DNA of 5,970 bases from an uncultured Beijerinckiaceae bacterium. GTDB taxonomy: Bacteria > Pseudomonadota > Alphaproteobacteria > Rhizobiales > Beijerinckiaceae. The translations under genes and the position numbers were made by a program. Positions 1 through 5,554 of the stretch are shown here, piece after piece. The notes under the pieces were generated by a model. That model was not told the DNA's origin. It saw only the letters and a program-made list of their open reading frames with translations, and searched no databases. Location: assembly GCA_937873345.1 (NCBI GenBank), contig CALMRL010000043.1, positions 1 to 5,970 on the forward strand, read 5' to 3'. Each line of letters opens with the position of its first letter. Within the stretch, counting starts at the first letter, position 1.

Positions 1-67
1 GCCGCGGGCCGCACGCCAGACGGACGGTTTACCGCACCGAACGTTTCTGCCAAGGGACGGAAGGCAT

Positions 68-98
68 GGCATGTCGTCCGACGGGTCGACGACATGCC
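68..98. repeat. Perfect 11-bp inverted repeat (hairpin) upstream of the epimerase-family gene
   Basis: The left arm GGCATGTCGTC (68-78) is the exact reverse complement of the right arm GACGACATGCC (88-98), separated by a 9-nt loop. It could be the terminator stem of a gene ending upstream of the window, a leader hairpin, or a dyad operator for the gene starting at 139. No T-tract follows the right arm, which weakens the intrinsic-terminator reading. The right arm contains the in-frame ATG at 94, which argues that this ATG is not the start used. The repeat is seen directly; its function is inference. Confidence 0.5.
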
Positions 99-138
99 GA
101 TCTCGGCTTTCCGCGCCGCGGCAGAGGGTCACGCAGGA

Positions 139-1113
139 ATGGTAGCCCGCATCCTGATCAGTGGAGCGAGCGGCTTCGTCGGGCCTTACCTGCGTCGCGC
201 CCTGGCCGGCCGCTTCCCCGACGCGACGGTGATCGGCCTGCGCTCGAAGCGTCCGACATCGGCGGACGCCGTGCCCGTCGGCGCAGGGGAGAACGGATTG
301 CGCGAGGTCGACCTGCTCGACCACGCCGCCGTCGCCGCAGCGGTCGCCGAGTCCCGTCCCGACACCGTCGTGCATCTCGCCGCCCAGTCCTCGATCACCC
401 GCGCCCAGGCCGGGCAGGAGACGACCTGGCAGGTCAACGTCTCCGGCACGCTCAACCTCGCCCTCGCCGTCGCCCGCCACGCCCCCGAGGCGAAGGTACT
501 GTTCGCCTCCTCGTCGGAGGTGTACGGCGGGCAATTCGATGCGGATCCCGTCGATGAGACGGTGGCGCCGCATCCCCTCAACCCCTACGCCCGCTCCAAG
601 GTGATCGCCGAAAGGATCCTCGCCGACGTGCTGCAGCCCGCCGCGCGGCTGATCGTGGCGCGGCCGTTCAACCACACCGGCGCCGGCCAGGGCGAGGCCT
701 TCGCCCTGGCCTCCTTCGCCCGGCAGATCGCCCGCATCGAGGCCGGCCGGCAGGCGTCCCTGCGCGTCGGCAACCTCGATGCCGCCCGTGACTTCCTCGA
801 CGTGCATGACGTCGCCGACGCCTATGTGGCGCTGATCGCGGCGTCCGGCCTGCCGGAGCGCTTCACCGTCAACATCGCCTCGGGCCGCCCGCGACGCCTG
901 CGCGACCTGCTCGACGCGATGCGCGAGATGGCGCGCGGGCCCTGCCCCGTCGAAGTCGATCCCGCCCGCCTACGACCGAGCGACGTGCCGGTGGCCTTCG
1001 GCGACGCTGGGCTGCTGCGCCGCATGACGGGGTGGGAGCCGCGCGTGCCGATCGAGCGGACGCTGGGCGACCTGCTCGACGCCGCGCGCGCCGCGGAGGC
1101 TCAGGCGCGCTGA
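139..1113 (+). CDS. rmd: NAD(P)-dependent epimerase/dehydratase family protein, GDP-6-deoxy-4-keto-mannose reductase (Rmd)-like
   Basis: This is a 324-residue extended short-chain dehydrogenase/reductase. The N-terminal Rossmann motif GASGFVG is at residues 9-15, the catalytic Ser region SSSEVYG at 124-130, and the YxxxK pair is Y150/K154. The segment RPFNHTGAGQ (175-184), followed by a FARQIA stretch, and the C-terminal RPSDVP segment (279-284) closely resemble Rmd, which reduces GDP-4-dehydro-6-deoxy-D-mannose to GDP-D-rhamnose in the cytoplasm for surface polysaccharide. Its usual partner, GDP-mannose 4,6-dehydratase (gmd), is not in the window and could lie upstream. I chose the ATG at 139 because the Rossmann strand begins at once (MVARILISG) and AGAGGG (123-128) could serve as ribosome binding site. 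An in-frame ATG at 94 and an open frame back to base 1 would add a non-family N-terminus. The gene converges with the dehydrogenase gene. The family is sure; the exact sugar substrate is less so, and UDP-sugar epimerase is the alternative. Confidence 0.85.
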   Translation: MVARILISGASGFVGPYLRRALAGRFPDATVIGLRSKRPTSADAVPVGAGENGLREVDLLDHAAVAAAVAESRPDTVVHLAAQSSITRAQAGQETTWQVNVSGTLNLALAVARHAPEAKVLFASSSEVYGGQFDADPVDETVAPHPLNPYARSKVIAERILADVLQPAARLIVARPFNHTGAGQGEAFALASFARQIARIEAGRQASLRVGNLDAARDFLDVHDVADAYVALIAASGLPERFTVNIASGRPRRLRDLLDAMREMARGPCPVEVDPARLRPSDVPVAFGDAGLLRRMTGWEPRVPIERTLGDLLDAARAAEAQAR

Positions 1114-1119
1114 CGCGCC
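1104..1119. terminator. Small GC hairpin across the end of the Rmd-like gene, possible terminator
   Basis: GGCGCG (1104-1109) pairs exactly with CGCGCC (1114-1119) around the loop CTGA, which contains the TGA stop codon. It sits at the start of the 23-nt gap between two convergent genes, where transcription from both sides should stop. There is no T-run on either strand, so termination is only a possibility. Short GC dyads are also common by chance in DNA this GC-rich. Confidence 0.25.
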
Positions 1120-1136
1120 CGTCGGAGCCCCACCCA

Positions 1137-2132
1137 TCAGAGCATCGCGGCGAGCACCCTGTCGGGCGGGCGGTGGCCGTCCCAGAAGGTCTGGACGTTG
1201 ACGATCACCTTCTCGCCCATGTCGAGGCGGCCCTCGCTGGTCGCCGAGCCCATATGCGGCAGCAGCGTCACCTTGCCGGCCCTGGCAAGCTTGATGAGCT
1301 TAGGCGATACCGAGGGCTCGTGCTCGAACACGTCGAGGCCGGCGCCAGCGAGCTCGCCGGTCTCCAGCATCCGGGTCAGGGCGTTCTCATCGATAACCTC
1401 GCCGCGCGAGGTGTTGATCAGGAAGGCGTCGGGGCGCAGGTACTTGAGGCGCCGCGCCGACAGCAGATGGTAGGTCGCCGGCGTGTGCGGACAGTTGACG
1501 GAGACGATGTCCATCCGCGCCAGCATCTGGTCGAGCGAGTCCCAGTAGGTCGCCTCCAGCTTCTCCTCGATGGGGAGCGAGAGGCGGCGACGGTTGTGGT
1601 AGTGGATCTGCAGGCCGAAGGCCCGCGCCCTGCGCGCGATCGCCTGGCCGATGCGGCCCATGCCGACGATGCCGAGGCGCTTGCCGGTGATGCGGCGCCC
1701 CAGCATCCAGGTCGGTGCCCAGCCCGTCCACTCGTTGGCGGGAATGGCGCCGGCGCCCTCCACGATGCGGCGCGCCACGGCGAGGATCAGCGCCATGGTC
1801 ATGTCGGCGGTGTCCTCGGTGAGGACGCCCGGCGTGTTGGTGACGGTGATGCCGCGCTCCAGCGCCGCGCCGATCGCGATGTTGTCGACGCCATTGCCGA
1901 AGTTGGCGATCAGCTTGAGGTTCGGCCCGGCCTCGCGCACGAGGTCGGCGTCGATGCGGTCGGTGACGGTCGGCACCAGCACGTCGGCGGAGGCCATCGC
2001 CTCGGTGAGCTTGGCCCGGCTCATCGCTGCGTCCTCGATGTTGAGGCGCGTATCGAACAGCTCGCACATCCGCGTCTCGATGCGGTCGGGTAGCCGGCGC
2101 GTGATGATGACGAGGGGTTTCTTCTTGCCCAT
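1137..2132 (-). CDS. D-2-hydroxyacid dehydrogenase (D-glycerate dehydrogenase / glyoxylate-hydroxypyruvate reductase type)
   Basis: This 331-residue protein has the typical length for a cytoplasmic enzyme that reduces glyoxylate to glycolate or hydroxypyruvate to D-glycerate with NAD(P)H. The nucleotide-binding motif GMGRIG is at residues 157-162. The catalytic triad is R243 (in NTSRGE), E272 (in FEHEP) and H293 (in PHMGSAT). The substrate-loop segment FGNGVDNI is at 78-85. After the second Rossmann strand there is N180-R181-R182 instead of an acidic residue, which suggests a preference for NADPH (inference). I chose the ATG at 2132 because MGKKKPLVIITR is a natural N-terminus for this family. 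A GTG at 2216, preceded by AAGG, would add 28 residues that do not look like the family. No strong ribosome binding site is visible before 2132. The gene is transcribed divergently from the SH3 protein gene. The exact substrate cannot be fixed from sequence. Confidence 0.93.
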   Translation of the reverse strand: MGKKKPLVIITRRLPDRIETRMCELFDTRLNIEDAAMSRAKLTEAMASADVLVPTVTDRIDADLVREAGPNLKLIANFGNGVDNIAIGAALERGITVTNTPGVLTEDTADMTMALILAVARRIVEGAGAIPANEWTGWAPTWMLGRRITGKRLGIVGMGRIGQAIARRARAFGLQIHYHNRRRLSLPIEEKLEATYWDSLDQMLARMDIVSVNCPHTPATYHLLSARRLKYLRPDAFLINTSRGEVIDENALTRMLETGELAGAGLDVFEHEPSVSPKLIKLARAGKVTLLPHMGSATSEGRLDMGEKVIVNVQTFWDGHRPPDRVLAAML

Positions 2133-2359
2133 GGCGTGACGGGGGCTCGTGCTCTCAAGGGCGACCGACGCCGCCGTGACGACATGAAGTGGTGCGAGAG
2201 AGCGGGACCTTTTCACCCCGCCTTAACGCTGCCGGGCCATCAAGGGACAGGCTTCCGCCCCGTCGGCCTCTCCTAGCAGATGGCGGATCAAAGACAAGGA
2301 GCGCGGCCGGCCGCCTCGCGGCTCAGCCGCCGCCATCCGCCAAACGGAGACGAACCGCC
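2133..2359. promoter_or_regulatory. Divergent intergenic region between dehydrogenase and SH3-protein genes
   Basis: This 227-nt region must hold the 5' signals of both flanking genes. I found no convincing sigma70-type -35/-10 pair on either strand. It carries several dyads close to the SH3 gene: a 12-bp palindrome GCGGCCGGCCGC (2303-2314), GCGGCT-C-AGCCGC (2318-2330), and a perfect 8-bp inverted repeat GATGGCGG (2279-2286) / CCGCCATC (2330-2337). They would fold in the SH3 gene's leader. Such dyads also arise easily in GC-rich DNA, so a regulatory role is unproven. Confidence 0.4.
2346..2350 (+). promoter_or_regulatory. Ribosome binding site of the SH3-domain protein
   Basis: GGAGA lies 9 nt before the ATG at 2360. 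This supports that start over the in-frame GTG at 2189, which would put a long Arg/Pro-rich segment ahead of the signal peptide. Confidence 0.65.
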
Positions 2360-2926
2360 ATGGACTTCGGCTCGATGAACCTCGGCGCGACGGGTTTCGG
2401 CGCGACCGTGCGGGCCGCCTTCCTCACCATCCTCGTCTGCCTTCTCGCCGGCGTCCCGGTGCAACCGGCCGACGCCGCCGACCAGATCGGCAAGGCCTCC
2501 GGCCTGCCGGTGCCGCGCTACGTCAGCCTGAAGTCCGATCGGGTGAACCTGCGCGAGGGTCCGTCCAAGGACCACCGCACGACCTGGATCTTCGAGCGCG
2601 CCGGCCTGCCGGTCGAGATCACCGCCGAGTTCGAGACCTGGCGCAAGGTGCGCGACTCCGAAGGCTCCGAGGGCTGGGTGCTGCACTCTCTGCTGTCGGG
2701 TCGGCGCACCGCGCTGGTGACGCCCTGGAAGAAGGACGGCACGCCGGTCACGCTCTACGGCAAGCCCGACGTCGCCTCGGCCACGGTGGCGAAGCTCGAG
2801 CCCAACGTGCTGGCCAACGTCCGCTCCTGCGACAAGAGCTGGTGCCGGGTGAACGGCGCCGGCTTCGACGGCTTCGTCAAGCAGGGTGAGCTTTGGGGCG
2901 TGTACCAGGACGAGGTGGTGGAATAG
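2360..2926 (+). CDS. Secreted protein with two bacterial SH3 domains (SH3_4 / COG3807 type)
   Basis: This 188-residue exported protein has a signal peptide: hydrophobic core about residues 19-33 (AAFLTILVCLLAG) and likely signal peptidase I cleavage after PADA near residue 39. Mature SH3-like domain 1 spans about 54-112 and includes the conserved SDRVNLREGPS segment and GWVLHSLLSGRR. Domain 2 spans about 118-176 and has C157 and C162, which could form a disulfide in the periplasm. Proteins of this kind are widespread in Rhizobiales and are thought to bind cell-wall or periplasmic partners, but I know of no defined role. The ATG at 2360 is chosen for its GGAGA site and the signal peptide; an in-frame ATG at 2375 would also keep the signal peptide. 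It is divergent from the dehydrogenase gene and convergent with murI, and ends 10 nt before the palindromic repeat. Confidence 0.88.
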   Translation: MDFGSMNLGATGFGATVRAAFLTILVCLLAGVPVQPADAADQIGKASGLPVPRYVSLKSDRVNLREGPSKDHRTTWIFERAGLPVEITAEFETWRKVRDSEGSEGWVLHSLLSGRRTALVTPWKKDGTPVTLYGKPDVASATVAKLEPNVLANVRSCDKSWCRVNGAGFDGFVKQGELWGVYQDEVVE

Positions 2927-2936
2927 CGAGCGTCCG

Positions 2937-3035
2937 CCGTCATCGCGAGCGCGAGCGACCCAGGGGCGGCAGAGCCACCATTCGCCGGATTTCAGCCGCG
3001 GCTCCTGGGTTGCTGCCTCCGACTCGCGATGACGG
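2937..3035. repeat. Long imperfect palindrome, dispersed intergenic repeat type; probable bidirectional terminator
   Basis: The outer arms are perfect over 13 bp: CCGTCATCGCGAG (2937-2949) pairs with CTCGCGATGACGG (3023-3035). Further in, CGACCCAGG (2956-2964) pairs with CCTGGGTTG (3004-3012), with one G-T wobble, after a short asymmetric bulge. GAGCC (2972-2976) then pairs with GGCTC (3000-3004), a competing pairing. AGCCGCGGCT (2994-3003) is itself palindromic. The termini and the internal CCCAGG/CCTGGGTTGCT segments resemble a repeat family with GTCATTGCGAG-type ends seen many times in alphaproteobacterial genomes. It fills almost the whole gap between two convergent genes and ends 4 nt short of the murI stop, so it may also end transcription from both sides. 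Family membership rests on memory of the consensus, not a search. Confidence 0.75.
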
Positions 3036-3039
3036 GTCC

Positions 3040-3948
3040 TTATCTCCGCGCGGCGAGTCCGTAGCCGGCCAGCGTAGCGCGCAGCGCATCCGACGCCGCC
3101 CGCCCGCTGGTGAACAGGGCACGGTCCTCGCGGCGACCCCCGGCGGCCGCCGCGAAACCCCGCTCGCGCAGCACCCCGTCGACGCGCCGGGCGATCGCGT
3201 CCGCTGGGTCGATGAAGGACACGGGCCAGGGCGCCAGCGCCCGGAAGCGGTCGATCAGCAGCGGATAATGCGTGCAGGCGAGCACCACGCAGTCGGTGCG
3301 CCTGTCCCCCGCCTCTCGTCCCTGCTGGACGAAGCAGGGAGCGATCTCGGCGGCGATCGCGGCATCGTCGACCGCCCCGCCGGCCATCGCGGCCTCGGCG
3401 AGGGTGGCGAGCGCGGTGGAGCCGACCAGCGTGACACGGCAGTCGCCGGCGAAGGCCTCCACCAGCCCGCGGGTGTAGTCGCGCGCCACCGTGCCGGGCG
3501 TCGCCAGCACGGAGATCAGCCCCGAGCGCGATAGCGCCGCCGCCGGCTTGATCGCCGGCACCGTGCCGACGAAGGGCACGGCGGGGAAGGCGCGGCGCAG
3601 GTCGGGAAGCACCAGCGTCGAGGCCGTGTTGCAGGCGATCACCGCGAGGTCGGGTCTCACGCGCTCGATGCGGGCCACCAGCTCCGGCTCGCGCCAAGCG
3701 CCGTAGGGGAAGCCGGCATCGTCGGCGGCGTAGGTGAAGTCGGCGTCGGGGCGCAACTTCGCCACCTCGGCGAAGACGGTGAGGCCGCCGAGCCCGGAGT
3801 CGAAGACGAGCACGCGGGGGCGGCGGGGCAGGAACGGCACGTCATTCGCCGCGCCCGCATCGGAGGGAGCCGCCTCTGACGGAGCCGAGTCGGCTGCGGA
3901 ACGGTGGGCGCTGGCGGGATCGGCGAGCATGGCCGGCAGGGAAGACAC
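3040..3948 (-). CDS. murI: Glutamate racemase
   Basis: This enzyme makes D-glutamate from L-glutamate in the cytoplasm, for addition to UDP-MurNAc-Ala by MurD in peptidoglycan synthesis. In the 302-residue reading, the first catalytic block FDSGLGG is at 49-55 (D50, S51), PYG at 81-83, ACNTAST with catalytic Cys106 at 105-111, GTVPAIKPA at 128-136, and ACTHYP with catalytic Cys225 and His227 at 224-229. All key residues are present. Two oddities stand out. About 43 Ala/Ser/Asp-rich residues precede the first conserved strand. The helix between PYG and ACNTAS is shorter than in E. coli MurI or Bacillus RacE, 21 residues against 29 from memory. The start is unsure: GTG at 3948 (7 nt after the ankyrin gene's stop), ATG at 3930, or GTG at 3840, none with a good ribosome binding site. 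It is the last gene of the minus-strand run. Confidence 0.93.
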   Translation of the reverse strand: MSSLPAMLADPASAHRSAADSAPSEAAPSDAGAANDVPFLPRRPRVLVFDSGLGGLTVFAEVAKLRPDADFTYAADDAGFPYGAWREPELVARIERVRPDLAVIACNTASTLVLPDLRRAFPAVPFVGTVPAIKPAAALSRSGLISVLATPGTVARDYTRGLVEAFAGDCRVTLVGSTALATLAEAAMAGGAVDDAAIAAEIAPCFVQQGREAGDRRTDCVVLACTHYPLLIDRFRALAPWPVSFIDPADAIARRVDGVLRERGFAAAAGGRREDRALFTSGRAASDALRATLAGYGLAARR

Positions 3949-3955
3949 GGCAGCG

Positions 3956-4489
3956 TTAAGGAAGGCTGCCGCCGGCCTGCCGCTCCACCAGCAGCGCCGG
4001 CACCTTCCCCGCCCCCATCCGCTTGGCGAGGTCGAACAGGCTCATGCCCTCGTTGTCGCGACGCTCCGGGTCGGCGCCGGCGTCGAGCAGCGCCTGCGCG
4101 ATCTCGACCCGGTCGAACATCGCGGCGATCATCAGCGGCGTGCGGCCATCACCGCCCGCCGGACCTTCCACGGCCGCGCCGTGGGCGACGAGCAGCCTTG
4201 TCACAGCAAGGTCGCCCTTGAAGGCGACGCCGGCGAGCGGCAGCTGGCCGCGGTCGTTGCGATGGTCGGGATCGGCGCCGCGCTTCAGGAGCGCCTCCAC
4301 CACCGCGGCGTTGCCGTTGTAGCTGGCGAGCATCAGCAGCGTGTCGCCCTTGTCGTTGCGGAGGTCCACCGGCAGCCCCCCGTCGAGGAGCGCCGCGAGG
4401 TCGCGAGCCTCGCCGTGGCGCGCCATGTCGAAGACGCGGGCGGCGAAGGCCAGGGTCTCGTCGTCAAGGTCGGGGGTTATGTCGCTCAT
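3956..4489 (-). CDS. Ankyrin-repeat protein
   Basis: This 177-residue protein is made almost entirely of ankyrin repeats. Repeat 1 is about residues 16-46 (degenerate), repeat 2 about 47-79 (GDTLLMLASYNGN, then VVEALLKRGADPDHRN), repeat 3 about 80-112 (GQLPLAGVAFKGD) and repeat 4 about 115-147 (GRTPLMIAAMFDR, then IAQALLDAGADPERRD). A partial C-terminal cap follows at 148-165. No signal peptide or membrane segment is visible, so it is probably cytoplasmic and mediates protein-protein contact; the partner is unknown. The ATG at 4489 is preceded only by a weak, very close GAGAG. It starts 15 nt after the Sel1 gene's stop and ends 7 nt before the most upstream murI start, so it probably belongs to the same transcript and may be translationally coupled. 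Confidence 0.9.
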   Translation of the reverse strand: MSDITPDLDDETLAFAARVFDMARHGEARDLAALLDGGLPVDLRNDKGDTLLMLASYNGNAAVVEALLKRGADPDHRNDRGQLPLAGVAFKGDLAVTRLLVAHGAAVEGPAGGDGRTPLMIAAMFDRVEIAQALLDAGADPERRDNEGMSLFDLAKRMGAGKVPALLVERQAGGSLP

Positions 4490-4504
4490 CTCTCGGATCG
4501 GGCG

Positions 4505-5554
4505 TCAGCTGCCGACGTAGCGGCGCACAGCGCGGTCGACCGCCTCGCGCTGCTCGGGGGTGAGCTTGCGCATCTCGTCGTCGAGCCAAGCGTCCTTGTG
4601 GCCGGCGGCGTTGGCGAGGACGTGCCACTTCATGCCTTCGACCACATCCTTCTTCACGCCGCGCCCGGCGACGTAGAGGCGGGCGGCACGGTCCTGGGCG
4701 ACGGCGTTGTTGCGGCTCGCCGCCTTGATGAAGTAGCGGGCGGCGAGCGCCTCGTCCTTGCCCATGCCGATGCCGTTGAAGCTCATGATGCCGAAATCAA
4801 CCATCGCCGCGATGTTGTCGGCATCCGCCGCCTCGCGGATCAGCGAGGCGGCATGGCCATCGTCGCGCTCCACGCCGTCGCCCGAGCGGTACATCAGGCC
4901 GAGGGCATACTGCGCCTCGGCATTCCCCCCCTGCGCGGACCGCGTGAAGTCGTCGACTGCCAGCTTGGCGTCGGAGGCGACGCCGTTGCCCTGCAGCGCC
5001 ATCAGGCCGAGGTAGAACAGCGCACCGGGGTTGTCGCGGGTGGCGGCGGCGGTGAACATCGCCCTGGCGCCGTCGCGGTCCTGCGTGACGCCCTCGCCGT
5101 GCATCCGCGCCAGCCCGAGCGCCAGCATCGCGGGCGTGTCGCCGGCGGCGACGGCGAGCGCGTACCAGCGCACCGCCTCGGCCTTGTCCGGCCTCACCCC
5201 GAGGCCCTGCGCGTAGAGTTCGCCGACGAGCGTCATCGCCGCGCCGTCCTCCGGGTTCGCGGCAAGCCGCTTCATCGCCTCGCGCATCGCCGTGGCGTAG
5301 AAGCCGCGCTGGTAGGCGCCGAAGGCGAGGTCGGCGTCGGCGGCCGGAGCGCCGCCCTTGCTGCGGACTGCCTGCTCGGGCAGGTCGATCGGGCCGGGGA
5401 GCGAGGGCTTCTCCTCCGGCGCGCCCGGCATCTGCGACAGCGACGGCGTTCCGAAGGGCGAGGTTTGCGTCGGAACGAAAGTGGTCTGCGCCACGGCCGG
5501 CCGGCCGGTTACGGCGACGCCGAGCAGGACGGCGAGGGCGAGGCGGCGGTTCAC
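4505..5554 (-). CDS. Secreted Sel1-repeat (TPR-like) protein
   Basis: Starting from the GTG at 5554, this is a 349-residue protein. Residues 1-22 form a signal peptide (NRR, then ALAVLLGVAV, cleavage probably after AVA before QTT), so it should be periplasmic. A Pro-rich linker covers about 24-70. Six Sel1 repeats follow at about 105-139, 140-175, 176-211, 212-247, 248-283 and 284-320, each with the pattern A..LG.(M/L)Y..G.GV..D...A...(F/Y)..AA..G(N/D). A C-terminal tail of about 30 residues follows. Sel1 proteins are scaffolds for protein contacts, often in envelope or signalling complexes; no enzymatic motif is seen. The GTG start is chosen because the signal peptide begins there, AAGG sits 7 nt before it, and GTGA overlaps the stop of the ThiE-like gene. 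The frame stays open upstream to 5743, but that stretch is Arg-rich shadow of the other gene. Confidence 0.9.
   Translation of the reverse strand: MNRRLALAVLLGVAVTGRPAVAQTTFVPTQTSPFGTPSLSQMPGAPEEKPSLPGPIDLPEQAVRSKGGAPAADADLAFGAYQRGFYATAMREAMKRLAANPEDGAAMTLVGELYAQGLGVRPDKAEAVRWYALAVAAGDTPAMLALGLARMHGEGVTQDRDGARAMFTAAATRDNPGALFYLGLMALQGNGVASDAKLAVDDFTRSAQGGNAEAQYALGLMYRSGDGVERDDGHAASLIREAADADNIAAMVDFGIMSFNGIGMGKDEALAARYFIKAASRNNAVAQDRAARLYVAGRGVKKDVVEGMKWHVLANAAGHKDAWLDDEMRKLTPEQREAVDRAVRRYVGS
5551..5554 (-). promoter_or_regulatory. GTGA stop/start overlap (translational coupling)
   Basis: On the minus strand the bases GTGA hold both the GTG start of the Sel1-repeat gene (5554-5552) and the TGA stop of the ThiE-like gene (5553-5551). 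AAGG lies 7 nt upstream of the GTG, inside the ThiE-like coding sequence. This arrangement typically couples translation of the second gene to the first, and it fixes the Sel1 start. Confidence 0.7.

Noticed and set aside
1032..2093. 353-codon plus-strand open frame opposite the dehydrogenase
   Set aside because: The antisense gene has a full catalytic triad and Rossmann motif; this frame shows only compositional residues and is a shadow.
2133..2216. N-terminal extension of the dehydrogenase from the GTG at 2216
   Set aside because: An AAGG lies near that GTG, but the 28 added residues do not resemble the family, which naturally begins at the MGKKKPLVI segment encoded from 2132.
2303..2314. 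12-bp palindrome GCGGCCGGCCGC as a specific operator
   Set aside because: Palindromes made only of G and C are frequent by chance at this GC content, so it is noted only as part of the divergent region.
2288..3697. 469-codon minus-strand open frame across the SH3 gene, the palindrome and part of murI
   Set aside because: It runs antisense to a gene with clear SH3 domains and in a wrong frame of murI, crosses the repeat, and has Arg/Gly/Ala-biased composition without motifs.
4920..4935. Run of C residues near 4925-4931 as a possible frameshift site in the Sel1 gene
   Set aside because: The six Sel1 repeats continue in register on both sides, so no frameshift is present.
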